Origin: Mucilaginibacter paludis DSM 18603
Lineage (GTDB): Bacteria; Bacteroidota; Bacteroidia; Sphingobacteriales; Sphingobacteriaceae
NCBI RefSeq assembly: GCF_000166195.2
Contig: NZ_CM001403.1
Location: 3,738,432 to 3,802,431 of the forward strand
Direction: 5' to 3'
Length of the DNA stretch: 64,000 nucleotides
Positions 34,939 to 44,323 of this stretch are shown piece after piece. The notes under the pieces were generated by a model. It was not told the origin of the DNA, did not search any database, and worked only from the letters and a program-made list of their open reading frames with translations. Position 1 is the stretch's first letter. Each line of letters opens with the position of its first letter. The position numbers and the translations under genes are program-made.

Positions 34939-35550
34939 CTAACATTTACGCAGGCACCAGGTGGTCATGCAGCGAAGGTTTTGTACGTTGGTTGTTTTAA
35001 TGGGTTCGTGTAGGTGTCCATTTAGCTCGCGGGTATATCTTAGCAATGTTTGCTCGTTAACTAAAAATCGCTCGGAGCCATCGGGTAAAAGGTATCTGCC
35101 GTCTCCTAAATGATGGACCAGCGGCTCAATGCCAATATCCGATGCCAGCCTGGCAAATAAATAACCACCAGGTTTTAGTACCCGCCAGATGGAGCGGAGC
35201 ATGGCATCAAAATGCACTTCGTTTTTTGCGAAATGCAATACCGCGCTACAGATGGCCAAGTTGAATGAGTTATCTGGAAAGGGCATATCTTCGGCATTGG
35301 CCAATGTAAAGTTATCTTTTGGGTTAGCCGGGGCCAGTTGTGAGGAAAGCTCTTTAACGGCTTCGATGGCTTGTATATTAGGGTCTATCCCGAAAACCTG
35401 GTATCCGTTTCTTAAAAAGTAGACCAGGTTTCGGCCTCCTCCACAGCCTACATCAAGTACGGTTTTACAATCGTTATAAGTGCCTTTCAACAATTGGTCA
35501 AACAAGTAAATATCGATGTTACCATACAGATCTTGTAAGTTATTTTGCAT
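34939..35550 (-). CDS. Class I SAM-dependent methyltransferase
   Basis: A 203-residue methyltransferase of the Methyltransf_11 type. Motif I TVLDVGCGGGRNLVYFLRNG, motif II VFGIDPNIQAI, ANAEDMPFPDNSFNLAIC and LRSIWRVLKPGGYLFARLASDIG. Bears an unusual C-terminus with VQNLRCMTTWCLRKC. Isolated at the right end of the glycan locus; acceptor unknown, similar stand-alone proteins methylate small molecules or tellurite-like substrates. Confidence 0.83.
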   Translation of the reverse strand: MQNNLQDLYGNIDIYLFDQLLKGTYNDCKTVLDVGCGGGRNLVYFLRNGYQVFGIDPNIQAIEAVKELSSQLAPANPKDNFTLANAEDMPFPDNSFNLAICSAVLHFAKNEVHFDAMLRSIWRVLKPGGYLFARLASDIGIEPLVHHLGDGRYLLPDGSERFLVNEQTLLRYTRELNGHLHEPIKTTNVQNLRCMTTWCLRKC

Positions 35551-35629
35551 GTTTTTTGATGTGAAATATTGAGATTGGTTTTTTATTTGCTAATTTTTTT
35601 AGTAAAATTGTATTTCAAAATTACTGATT

Positions 35630-35833
35630 ATGGCAGAGGTTGATAACGAAAATAAGTTAATAGAATTGAAAGATTGGGCCAAGGAAGCAATGGAATTATT
35701 GGACGAGGTAAAGCCCTATCGCAGTATATTTTACAAACAACGTGTAGCCAAACTCAAAAGTCAACTTAAGGATATTGTGAACGATAAGCTGAATCTTCAA
35801 TTGCGTAGCCGGAATAACGGGTATGTTTCTTAA
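35630..35833 (+). CDS. Small hypothetical helical protein
   Basis: A 67-residue charged protein (IELKDWAKEAMELLDEVKPYRSIFY) predicted to be all-helical with no motif. Starts with a clear ATG 79 bases from the divergent methyltransferase gene and is followed by a terminator. Codon use appears normal. Function unknown. Confidence 0.55.
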   Translation: MAEVDNENKLIELKDWAKEAMELLDEVKPYRSIFYKQRVAKLKSQLKDIVNDKLNLQLRSRNNGYVS

Positions 35834-35861
35834 GCTCTAATTGAGAGTTGCTCTTTTTATA

Positions 35862-35900
35862 AAATAACAAACCCCGGCTTACGGCCAGGGTTTGTTATTT
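35862..35900. terminator. Bidirectional terminator between convergent genes
   Basis: A perfect 13-base inverted repeat AAATAACAAACCC (35862-35874) and its complement (35888-35900), with a 13-base loop. It lies between the small plus-strand gene and the minus-strand protease gene ending at 35914. AT-rich ends give a T-run in both directions. Confidence 0.8.
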
Positions 35901-35913
35901 ATAGCTTAAAGTT

Positions 35914-38043
35914 TTATTCGGCTTTTTTATTGCTGCTTAACTTGTTATCCATTAAAATGTAGTCGGTTAAAATTTGTCCGGCTTCAATTTTATTAAAATC
36001 CAGGTCTTCATTTTTGGGTTTGGCCTGGCCTTTTTTCAAAACGGGTAGTCCTAAAGCGGCGCGGGCGGTATTGCTTTCTTCCAGCGCTTTCGCTTCATCT
36101 TCGTCACGTTGCTTTTTAAGCGCCTGCTCATTTAAAGTTACTTCTTTTTCAGCGTCGCGTTTTTTATAATCGGCTATCACCTTTAATTGATATTTAAAAC
36201 CAGGGCTATTGGCGGCACGGTCATCGTGTAGCTTAATCAACGTAGGTAGTACAGCTGTAAAGCTACCTGCTTTAGTGTAATTGCTTTTGGCAATAGTGTC
36301 CCAAGGCATGGCAGATGGCTCGGTATCTTCGCCATATTTATCCATCGGTATCAAGGATGGGAATTTAATATCAGGTGTTACTCCTTTGTGTTGTGTAGAG
36401 CTACCGTTGATGCGGTAAAACTTAGCCATTGTTAAATTGATCTGGCCAAAAGTACTTACGTTACCCGCCGGTGCTTTTGCAGGAGTTTGAGATACCAGCG
36501 ACAAAATTTTATCTTTAATACTGGTTGGAATTACCCTGTCAAGTTCAATTTCGCTTTGTACAGAGCCTTTACCATAGGTTTGCGAACCGATAATTAAACC
36601 ACGGCCATAATCCTGGATAGCTCCCGAGAAAATTTCGGATGCTGAAGCGCTAAAGCGGTCAACCATAACGGCCAGCGGACCAGCATAAGACACGGTAGGA
36701 TCTTCATCTTCTTCTACTTCAACACGGTTACGGGTATCGCGTACCTGTACCACCGGACCCGATTTAATAAACAAGCCGGTTAAATTAATAGCTTCGGGTA
36801 AAGAGCCGCCACCATTTTGGCGAAGATCGATCACCACGCCGTCAACATTCATTCTTTTTAAGGTGTCCAGTATTAATTTTACATCGCGTGTTGTGCTTTT
36901 GTAATTGGCATCGCCAGCTCTGTAAGCGGCAAAATCCATATAAAAGGCAGGGATGTTGATAATGCCGATCTTAATGGTTCTACCATTGGAGTTATAAGTG
37001 CGGATTTCTTTTTTAGCAGATTGTTCCTGTAAGATGATCTTTTCGCGAACGATCTCGATCACTTTGGGTTTGTCGGAAGCTTTGGATAGAATTTTCAACT
37101 TAACTACGGTTCCCTTAGGGCCGCGGATCAAAGCTATCGCATTGTCAAGGCGCCAACCGATAATATCCTGAAATTCGCCGTCTTTACCTTGTGCAACGCC
37201 AATAATACGATCTTCAGCGCTAATCAGCTTGCTTTTGTAAGCAGGGCCGCCAGGTACAATGGTTTTGATAGTAACGTATTCGTTCTCCGATTGTAGGGTA
37301 GCTCCGATTCCTTCCAGCGAGCGCGACATTTCCATGTTAAACTGCGCAGCGTTAAACGGATTAAAATAGTTGGTATGCGGATCAACCGATGTAGTAAAGG
37401 CATCCATAAATGTTTGAAAAACATCCTGGTTAGTTAATTTATTGGATTGGCTCAACAAATTTTGATAACGCTTCCTGAGCGTTTCCCTGTTTTTAGCCAT
37501 ATCGGGGCTGGCAAGTTTTAGGTTAAGCAGGTCGTATTTAACGCGCTTGGTCCATAACTCGTTTATATCCGCTTCCGATTTTTCAAAGGGTAGCGTTTCA
37601 CGGTCAAAGGTAAACACTTCGTTTTTGGTAAAATCAAAGTTGTTATCAATCTGCGTAAGCGAGTATTTAACACGCTCTACATATCTTTTTTGGTAAACAT
37701 TAAATATGTAAAATACGTCGTTCAGGTCGCCGGTTTTCATATCGTCGTCCAGTTTGGTTTTAAATTGCTCAAAACTCTGCACATCCGAAGCGAGCAGGTA
37801 GTTGTGATTTTCATCCAGCATTTTAAGGTATTTATTGTAGATCACCAACGACAGAGAATCGTTCAGCTCAACTTTTTTATAGTTTTGTGTAGTAATCATC
37901 TGAGCGATATACCGGCTCACTATCATTTGCTTCTCATCTGGCTGCAGATCGTTGGATCCCGGAACTTTTACCGGGTGCGAGGGAGCCGCTTTACATGCCA
38001 GGGCAGCGCCAAGCAACATAAATAAATACACTTTTTTAAACAT
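35914..38043 (-). CDS. Tail-specific (C-terminal processing) protease, S41 family
   Basis: A 709-residue periplasmic serine protease. Start chosen at 38043 (MFKKVYLFMLLGAALACKA), which gives a signal peptide with a Cys near the cleavage site, perhaps a lipoprotein; an ATG at 38085 would add 14 residues. Domains: N-terminal Prc helical region, PDZ domain around ENEYVTIKTIVPGGPAYKSKL, then the S41 catalytic domain with DGVVIDLRQNGGGS, catalytic Ser in VDRFSASASEIFSG, and Lys in QTYGKGSVQ. Lys/Glu-rich C-terminal tail. Removes damaged or tagged envelope proteins. Confidence 0.92.
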   Translation of the reverse strand: MFKKVYLFMLLGAALACKAAPSHPVKVPGSNDLQPDEKQMIVSRYIAQMITTQNYKKVELNDSLSLVIYNKYLKMLDENHNYLLASDVQSFEQFKTKLDDDMKTGDLNDVFYIFNVYQKRYVERVKYSLTQIDNNFDFTKNEVFTFDRETLPFEKSEADINELWTKRVKYDLLNLKLASPDMAKNRETLRKRYQNLLSQSNKLTNQDVFQTFMDAFTTSVDPHTNYFNPFNAAQFNMEMSRSLEGIGATLQSENEYVTIKTIVPGGPAYKSKLISAEDRIIGVAQGKDGEFQDIIGWRLDNAIALIRGPKGTVVKLKILSKASDKPKVIEIVREKIILQEQSAKKEIRTYNSNGRTIKIGIINIPAFYMDFAAYRAGDANYKSTTRDVKLILDTLKRMNVDGVVIDLRQNGGGSLPEAINLTGLFIKSGPVVQVRDTRNRVEVEEDEDPTVSYAGPLAVMVDRFSASASEIFSGAIQDYGRGLIIGSQTYGKGSVQSEIELDRVIPTSIKDKILSLVSQTPAKAPAGNVSTFGQINLTMAKFYRINGSSTQHKGVTPDIKFPSLIPMDKYGEDTEPSAMPWDTIAKSNYTKAGSFTAVLPTLIKLHDDRAANSPGFKYQLKVIADYKKRDAEKEVTLNEQALKKQRDEDEAKALEESNTARAALGLPVLKKGQAKPKNEDLDFNKIEAGQILTDYILMDNKLSSNKKAE

Positions 38044-38232
38044 ATCCTTTACACTATTTAAATCAATTTTATAACCGGGCATCAAATTTTATCTATTATT
38101 ATTGCGCTAATGTATATAAAAAGAGAAACAGCCAAACAGCTGTTTCACAATTACAATAACAATATTACGAATAATGTACTTTAATTGTTTGGCGGCCCAC
38201 CGTAAAATGACTTTTGTGTGGGATGCATTGTA

Positions 38233-38853
38233 TTAAACGATTTTATTCTCGTAAGCGTATTTAACCAGGCCAACAATATTAACGGCGTCGGCTTTTCTTA
38301 AGATATTTCTACGATGGGTTTCCACAGTCCGCTCACTGATGAAAAGTTTTTGGGCAATTTGTTTGTTGTTAAATTCCTTTACAATTAAACGGAAAATTTC
38401 TATTTCGCGAGTGGTAAATCGCGATAGCGCATCATTTTTTTCAAATTCATCTGGTAGTAATGAAGAAAAATAGGTTCGGCCGTTTGCAACGGTATTTAAC
38501 GCTTTAATTAATTCAGCCTTGCTTGTCGCCTTAAGGATATATCCGGATACGCCAACTTCCATCATTTGGTTAACTATAACCGGATCGTTAAACATAGATA
38601 GGGCGATCACCTTGATGTGAGGGAACTTTTTGACGACCGAAGCTGTAAGTTCGGCGCCCGACATATTTGGCATGCTGATATCAGTAAGTAGAATATCCGT
38701 TGGGCATTTATCAAGCATAGCCAGTACTTGTGTGGAGTCGTTTGTAACGCCGCTGATTTCGAAGCCAGGTTCGTCTAATAAAAGCGAACTTAAGCCTTGT
38801 AAAATAAGGTAATGATCGTCAACAATAAATATTTTGAGTTTGGCGTCAGCCAT
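38233..38853 (-). CDS. LuxR/NarL-type response regulator
   Basis: A 206-residue DNA-binding regulator. Receiver domain (about 1-125): acidic pair DD in FIVDDHYLI, phospho-acceptor Asp in ILLTDISMP, Lys in GYILKATSK. DNA-binding domain: LSRFTTREIEIFRLIVKEFNNKQIAQKLFISERTVETHRRNILRKADA, a canonical LuxR helix-turn-helix. No histidine kinase gene is adjacent; the neighbour is a small secreted repeat protein. Regulon cannot be read from sequence. Confidence 0.92.
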   Translation of the reverse strand: MADAKLKIFIVDDHYLILQGLSSLLLDEPGFEISGVTNDSTQVLAMLDKCPTDILLTDISMPNMSGAELTASVVKKFPHIKVIALSMFNDPVIVNQMMEVGVSGYILKATSKAELIKALNTVANGRTYFSSLLPDEFEKNDALSRFTTREIEIFRLIVKEFNNKQIAQKLFISERTVETHRRNILRKADAVNIVGLVKYAYENKIV

Positions 38854-38870
38854 GGCGAAGGTGCGTTAAA

Positions 38871-39488
38871 CTATCCTTTTTTGTCTTCAGCAACTTCGGC
38901 ATAGCGGATATCATTTTTAATATTGGCAAAGCGCTTGGCTTCAACCAATTTTAATTTTTTATCAATCTCGGCTATATCTGCCATTCGCCCCTGAGCCTTG
39001 CAAATGGTATGTGCTTCTTCCAGGTCTTGTTTGGCCTGGTCATATTCACCAATGTCTGCTTTAAGCATGCCTAAAGCAACAAGGGATGAAATAATAACAT
39101 TCGTATCGTTGTTTTTATGCCCTAAATAATTGCATTGCAATAAATACCATTTAGCTTCCGAGTAGCGGCTTTCTTCGATATATAAGGCTACCAGGCTATT
39201 AAATCCTTTGAGTATTTCGGGAGTGATACGGAAACGAAGGTTGTGGTACAACTCTTTCATGATATAGGCTTCCTGAGTATCATAACTATAGCGGCTGCGC
39301 GAAAATGTAATGGGCTGCAAATTAACGGGTTTCAGCCTGTTCGCTTCTGTAAAAGCATTCGACTTGTTGCTAACTTCCAACAGGGGCAAACGAGTTTGTT
39401 TTTTTTTCCACCACTGGGCATTTGCAGAAAAACTGATAAAAGTACTAAGTAAAAGCAGACAGAAAACTTTAATCATATTCCATTTCAT
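38871..39488 (-). CDS. Secreted TPR-like repeat protein
   Basis: About 205 residues from the ATG at 39488 (or 39476, MIKVFCLLLLS). A signal peptide (VFCLLLLSTFISFSANAQ) is followed by helical repeats: SLVALYIEESRYSEAKWYLLQC, SLVALGMLKADIGEYDQAKQDLEEAHTIC, with TPR-like A/L/Y spacing, ending in a Lys-rich tail. 17 bases upstream of the response regulator on the same strand. Resembles the sensor half of TPR-histidine-kinase systems, but no kinase domain is present. Function unknown. Confidence 0.65.
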   Translation of the reverse strand: MKWNMIKVFCLLLLSTFISFSANAQWWKKKQTRLPLLEVSNKSNAFTEANRLKPVNLQPITFSRSRYSYDTQEAYIMKELYHNLRFRITPEILKGFNSLVALYIEESRYSEAKWYLLQCNYLGHKNNDTNVIISSLVALGMLKADIGEYDQAKQDLEEAHTICKAQGRMADIAEIDKKLKLVEAKRFANIKNDIRYAEVAEDKKG

Positions 39489-39542
39489 CACAATGTCAAA
39501 TATACACTTATAATTAAAAAATTTGCGGTTTTTACGCAAATA

Positions 39543-40385
39543 TCAGGCAAAAGTTTCAACTTTTTCGTCAAAGCTTGCCCATACCATATAGGGGTGTGTA
39601 TCTGCATGGTATATTTCGCCCTTGGCCGATAAGCCTATTACACCGGCAAAGCCGTCGTATGGTTTCAGTTCGTCCATGGTTTTTATACAGGCGTTTTGCA
39701 GAGTAAAACCATCGGTAACACGGGTACTGATTTTAGTTGCTACGGCGCCGCTAACAATATCCTCGCCAACACCGGTGCACGATACCGCTGCGTATTGATT
39801 GGCATAGTTACCAGCCACTGTTGCCGAATCGCTCACGCGGCAAGGGATCTCAAAGCCTTTGCCGCCAGTGGATGTGGCTGATGCAAGGTTACCGTAAATA
39901 TCGAGCGCTACACAGCCCACCGTTCCGAGCCGGATAGAATCGCTGAGCTTTTTTTCGTATTCCTGGCGGCGTTGGGGTATTTCGGGATTGTAAAAGCCGA
40001 AGCCGTTCTCCCTGGCAAATGATAAGGCCCCGCTTCCGCTTAATACCTTATCATCAAACATCAATAATTTTTCGGCAACGAGTATGGGGTTCTTAACATC
40101 CTCAATATTGATCACACCTGCAAAGCGCATGGTTTTGCCATCCATAACTGAGGCGCTCATGCGTATTTTACCATCGCTTTGTATTTGCGATCCGGTCCCG
40201 GCATTAAAAAGGTCGCAGTCTTCGAGCAGGGATACGGTGTAGATCACTGTTTCTAAGGCGGTATGTTGCTTTAAAAATTGGTGCGCCCGCTCTGCAATGG
40301 TTGCAAGGGCATCCTGTTTGGCCCTTTTTACCTCCTGGTTGGTTAACGATTCGCTAAAAAAACCGCCATGAATAATCAGCTTCAT
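39543..40385 (-). CDS. Isoaspartyl peptidase / plant-type L-asparaginase (Ntn hydrolase)
   Basis: Hydrolyses isoaspartyl dipeptides, here most likely beta-Asp-Arg released from cyanophycin. The 280-residue precursor has N-terminal HGGFFSESL, VIYTVSLLEDCDLFNAGTGSQIQSDGKIRMSASVMDG, and the autocleavage site LGTVGCVALDIYGNLASATSTGG, where the Thr of GTVG becomes the nucleophile of the beta subunit. 38 bases after the cyanophycinase gene, so co-transcribed. No signal peptide, thus cytoplasmic. Confidence 0.9.
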   Translation of the reverse strand: MKLIIHGGFFSESLTNQEVKRAKQDALATIAERAHQFLKQHTALETVIYTVSLLEDCDLFNAGTGSQIQSDGKIRMSASVMDGKTMRFAGVINIEDVKNPILVAEKLLMFDDKVLSGSGALSFARENGFGFYNPEIPQRRQEYEKKLSDSIRLGTVGCVALDIYGNLASATSTGGKGFEIPCRVSDSATVAGNYANQYAAVSCTGVGEDIVSGAVATKISTRVTDGFTLQNACIKTMDELKPYDGFAGVIGLSAKGEIYHADTHPYMVWASFDEKVETFA

Positions 40386-40423
40386 CCTTATTCTGTTTTA
40401 AGTTCGCCCTTTGCAAAGCACAA

Positions 40424-41338
40424 TTATTTATCTCCATCCGGCACTTTTAAAAAGATACCATCCTCTACTTTAACGGTTTTTTTGATCATTAGCTTATAAT
40501 GCTTCAAATCAAATTTATCATAAATAGACATCACATGCACCTTCAGGTTTTCGATAGAGATGGGAGTGCCTATCTCCACATCGTATATATTGGTTTCAAT
40601 AATGCTTCGTCCGTCAACTACAATCGTCAAGCCAGAGCCTATGGCTTCCATCGTCTGGCCCTCGGTTATCAATAAGCCGGCATCCTCGCCCAAGCCTATC
40701 CCCAGCATTCCGGGATTCGTAGCTACAGCATAAAATAAACGGCCAATGCGGCCGCGTTGTACAAAGTGTGTATCGATAATTACTGAGTCGATAAAGCCTA
40801 AGCCGGCGGTTATCTGCACTTCGCCTTTTACCAGGGCCTCATTACTCTGGCCGCGATAGATCATGTTTACCGAAGCGGCAGCGGCACCGGCAGATGTACC
40901 CGCTATGATAAAGGGTTCTTCGTGATAACGCTTTTTCAGGATCTGTAAAAATTCCGTTCCGCCAAAAATAGCGCTCAGGCGCAATTGGTCGCCGCCGCTA
41001 AACATCACCACATCGGCTTTCCTGATCCTGTCCAGATATTCTTTTTTACCCGCATCTTCGCGATTACGAATATCCAGCACATTGATATGCTCAACATCGA
41101 GTTGTTTAAATGCCCTGATATATTCGTCGCCCACCAGGTCGGGTATTTGCGAGGCTGTAGTAATTACCTCAACAACAGAAGCCTCTTTTTGAGCCGATTC
41201 AATAATGATACGTTTTAATATGCCTCGCTCGAAAAATTTGAGGTAGTTTAATTGTTTAACACTTTCCTGGGCACTCACTGTACTGCCTAAATCAACCGCA
41301 CCTCCAATTATTACTAATTTACCTTTGGGAACTATCAT
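40424..41338 (-). CDS. cphB: Cyanophycinase
   Basis: Serine peptidase (S51 family) that cuts the Asp-Arg polymer cyanophycin into dipeptides. The 304-residue protein has LVIIGGAVDLG near the N-terminus, VVMFSGGDQLRL, and the nucleophile elbow IIAGTSAGAAAAS; GLGFIDSVIIDTHFVQRGRIGRLF with its His follows. All hallmarks of intracellular CphB are present and no signal peptide. It diverges from cphA across a 363-base gap and precedes the isoaspartyl peptidase gene. Confidence 0.94.
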   Translation of the reverse strand: MIVPKGKLVIIGGAVDLGSTVSAQESVKQLNYLKFFERGILKRIIIESAQKEASVVEVITTASQIPDLVGDEYIRAFKQLDVEHINVLDIRNREDAGKKEYLDRIRKADVVMFSGGDQLRLSAIFGGTEFLQILKKRYHEEPFIIAGTSAGAAAASVNMIYRGQSNEALVKGEVQITAGLGFIDSVIIDTHFVQRGRIGRLFYAVATNPGMLGIGLGEDAGLLITEGQTMEAIGSGLTIVVDGRSIIETNIYDVEIGTPISIENLKVHVMSIYDKFDLKHYKLMIKKTVKVEDGIFLKVPDGDK

Positions 41339-41701
41339 TTATCACTTATTAATACCGATTTTCAAACATACATAAATTTTTTTCCTTTGAATTTCATTAA
41401 AATGAACTAATGGAGTTTATGAGGCTTTTTTTTCTGTAAAAAGGGTGTTGCCGCAAGGTATAACCATAAAAAGTTCGTATCATTAGCCTTATTTTTTAAA
41501 ACTCTCCACAAAAAATGCTTTTACTTGTTACAGATTTATAATTAACAAAAAAAAATCAGCAAGCATCCATTTAAAAATCAGTGATTTATACGGATGAGGC
41601 CTTAAAGCTTACGCTAAAATAAATAGCTAAATATCAAATTTGTTATACCGCCTAAAGCGGTGTCCATTTAAAATTTAAACAAAAAAAGGAATAATATACT
41701 A
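41339..41701. other. Divergent regulatory gap between cyanophycinase and cyanophycin synthetase genes
   Basis: About 360 AT-rich bases with no open frame. It must carry promoters for both directions but I see no clean TTG/TAnnTTTG pair. A short hairpin CCGC-CTAAA-GCGG (around 41648-41662) lies about 40 bases before the cphA start, in its probable leader. Confidence 0.4.
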
Positions 41702-44323
41702 ATGAAAATTGAAGGTATACAAATACTAAGGGGACCCAACATCTGGAGCACAAACCGGAAAAAATTAATCCAGATGCGGTTAAACCTGGAAGAACTGGAG
41801 CATAAACCCAGTAACGCCATTGATGGTTTTTATGAACGCCTGAAAGACATGTTCCCTGGAATGTACGAACACCGTTGTTCTCCGGGCATACCCGGAGGCT
41901 TTTTTCAGCGTGTTGTTGCCGGTACCTGGATGGGGCATGTAATTGAACACGTAGCACTTGAACTACAAACCCTTGCGGGGATGAACACCGGTTATGGCCG
42001 CACCCGCGAAACTAAAACGCCAGGAACTTATAATGTGGTATTTAACTACCTGGAAGAAAAAGTGGGCGTTTATGCTGCCGAGGCTGCCGTGCGGATTGTA
42101 CAGGCGCTGATAGACGGTACACCTTACGATCTGGATCCGGATATTCAGCAAATGAAGGAAATACGCGAGAAAACCCGCTTAGGGCCCAGCACAGGTGCTA
42201 TTGTGGAAGAAGCCATTGCCCGCGATATCCCCTGGATCAGGTTAAACAGCCAGTCGCTGGTGCAATTGGGCTATGGTAAAAACCAGGTTCGCTTCCGTGC
42301 CACCATGACGGATAAAACCAGCAGCATAGCAGTTGATATTGCTGGAAACAAGGATGAAACCAAACGGATGCTGCAGGAGCAAGCCATACCGGTTGCCAAG
42401 GGCTTAACCATCTCATCTGTTGATGAGGTTAAAAAAGCGATTGACTATGTTGGCTTTCCGGTAGTTTTTAAACCACTGGACGGGAACCACGGCCGCGGGG
42501 CAACCATTAATGTTAAAACTCAGGAAGAAGCTATTGCCGCTTATGAGCATGCCGCTAAAATATCCCGCAAGGTTATTGTTGAAAAATTTATAACCGGCTA
42601 TGATTTCAGGGTGTTGGTGATTGACCATAAGATGGTTGCAGCTGCCCTCCGTGTGCCGGCTAATATTAAAGGTGATGGAATATCGACGATAGCACAGCTG
42701 ATTGATACTGTAAATAAAGACCCACGCCGCGGATACGGTCACGAAAATGTGCTGACCGAGATTACCATCGACCGTGATACCCTTGATTTGCTGGAAAAGT
42801 TAAATTGTTCCTTAGATACCATACCTGCTAAAGACGAGGTAGTATATTTAAAGTCGACAGCCAATTTAAGTACGGGCGGCACATCCATCGATGTAACCGA
42901 TATGGTGCATCCGCAAAACGTGTTTACCTGCGAGCGCATCTCCCGGATTATCGGTTTGGATATTTGCGGTATCGACATTATGGCCCAGAACTTAACTGAG
43001 CCTCTTACCGAAAACGGCGGTGTAATTTTGGAAGTGAACGCAGCCCCGGGCTTCCGGATGCACCTGGCTCCAAGCGAGGGCTTGCCACGCAACGTAGCCG
43101 CGCCGGTAATTGATATGCTGTATCCTCCGGGCAAATCGGTAAGGATACCCATCATTGCCATCACCGGGACTAACGGCAAAACCACTACCACCCGCTTAAT
43201 AGCCCACATTGTAAAAAACAATGGGCATAGGGTGGGCTTCACCACGTCCGACGGGATCTATGTGCAAAACACGATGATGCTGAAGGGAGATACCACAGGC
43301 CCCGTAAGTGCCGAATTTATTTTAAAAGACCCTACGGTTGATTTTGCCGTGCTCGAAACCGCCCGCGGTGGCATGTTGCGTTCGGGCTTAGGTTTTAGTC
43401 AGTGCGATATCGGCGTAATCACCAACATCCAGGAAGACCACTTGGGCCTATCGGATATTTATAACCTGGACGATTTAACGCGCGTAAAGGCTATTGTGAT
43501 TAATGCCGTAAAAAAAGACGGATGGGGTATTTTAAATGCCGATAACGAACACTGCGTGCGGATAGGTAAAAAAGCGGATTGCAACATTGCTTATTTTAGC
43601 AGGCACGAAAACAATCCGGTTATTTTAAAGCACGCCAAAAATGGCGGCATTGCCTGCGTTTGCGAAAACGGTTTTATTACTATTAAAAAGGGCGACTGGA
43701 AGATTCGTGTACAGCGTGTTGGCTTGATACCTTTAACCTTTGGCGGCACGGTGCCGTTTATGATTGAGAACGTACTGGCGGCTACATTAGCAGCGTTTGT
43801 ATGGGGCTTTAAAACCGAAGATATTAAAACCTCGCTCGAAACCTTTATCCCTTCGGCGGCGCAAACCCCGGGCCGGATGAATATTTTTGAGTTTAAGGAT
43901 TTCCGTTTTATGATCGACTTCGCGCATAACCCGGATGGCTACAATGGTATTAAGGAGTTTTTAAAAACCCTCGATTCGCCGATGAAGATCGGTATCATAG
44001 CCGGAACCGGTGATAGGAGGGATGAGGATATCCGCGAGTTGGGCAAGATCTCGGCAGAAATGTTCGACCATATCATCCTCCGCCAGGAAAAACACCTGCG
44101 TGGCCGAACAGAAGCCAATATTTTAGGTTTGTTGATAGAGGGGATACTATCTGTTAACCCCAACGCCAGCTATGAAGCCATCCCGAAAGAAGTGGATGCC
44201 ATTAAACACGCCATGACTTTAGCCAAGCCCGGAACCTTTATAACCGCCTTGAGCGATGTAATTGATAATGCCATTGAAACGGTACAGCTTTACCAGGAAA
44301 TGGAAAGAGACGGAAGTTTTTAA
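41702..44323 (+). CDS. cphA: Cyanophycin synthetase
   Basis: Makes multi-L-arginyl-poly-L-aspartate, a nitrogen store, adding Asp then Arg by ATP-dependent steps. The 873-residue length fits the CphA1 type. N-terminal domain (1-160) with HRCSPGIPGGFFQRV and MGHVIEHVALELQ; ATP-grasp domain (about 200-470) with FPVVFKPLDGNHGRG, VEKFITGYDFRVLVI and ILEVNAAPGFRMHL; Mur-ligase domain (about 480-873) with P-loop TGTNGKTTTTR (487-497), ARGGMLRSGLG and DFAHNPDGYNG. Both active sites look intact. Confidence 0.95.
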   Translation: MKIEGIQILRGPNIWSTNRKKLIQMRLNLEELEHKPSNAIDGFYERLKDMFPGMYEHRCSPGIPGGFFQRVVAGTWMGHVIEHVALELQTLAGMNTGYGRTRETKTPGTYNVVFNYLEEKVGVYAAEAAVRIVQALIDGTPYDLDPDIQQMKEIREKTRLGPSTGAIVEEAIARDIPWIRLNSQSLVQLGYGKNQVRFRATMTDKTSSIAVDIAGNKDETKRMLQEQAIPVAKGLTISSVDEVKKAIDYVGFPVVFKPLDGNHGRGATINVKTQEEAIAAYEHAAKISRKVIVEKFITGYDFRVLVIDHKMVAAALRVPANIKGDGISTIAQLIDTVNKDPRRGYGHENVLTEITIDRDTLDLLEKLNCSLDTIPAKDEVVYLKSTANLSTGGTSIDVTDMVHPQNVFTCERISRIIGLDICGIDIMAQNLTEPLTENGGVILEVNAAPGFRMHLAPSEGLPRNVAAPVIDMLYPPGKSVRIPIIAITGTNGKTTTTRLIAHIVKNNGHRVGFTTSDGIYVQNTMMLKGDTTGPVSAEFILKDPTVDFAVLETARGGMLRSGLGFSQCDIGVITNIQEDHLGLSDIYNLDDLTRVKAIVINAVKKDGWGILNADNEHCVRIGKKADCNIAYFSRHENNPVILKHAKNGGIACVCENGFITIKKGDWKIRVQRVGLIPLTFGGTVPFMIENVLAATLAAFVWGFKTEDIKTSLETFIPSAAQTPGRMNIFEFKDFRFMIDFAHNPDGYNGIKEFLKTLDSPMKIGIIAGTGDRRDEDIRELGKISAEMFDHIILRQEKHLRGRTEANILGLLIEGILSVNPNASYEAIPKEVDAIKHAMTLAKPGTFITALSDVIDNAIETVQLYQEMERDGSF

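Noticed and set aside
42739..43245. Open frame antisense to cphA
   Set aside because: Shadow of the cphA frame, no start signal or domain.
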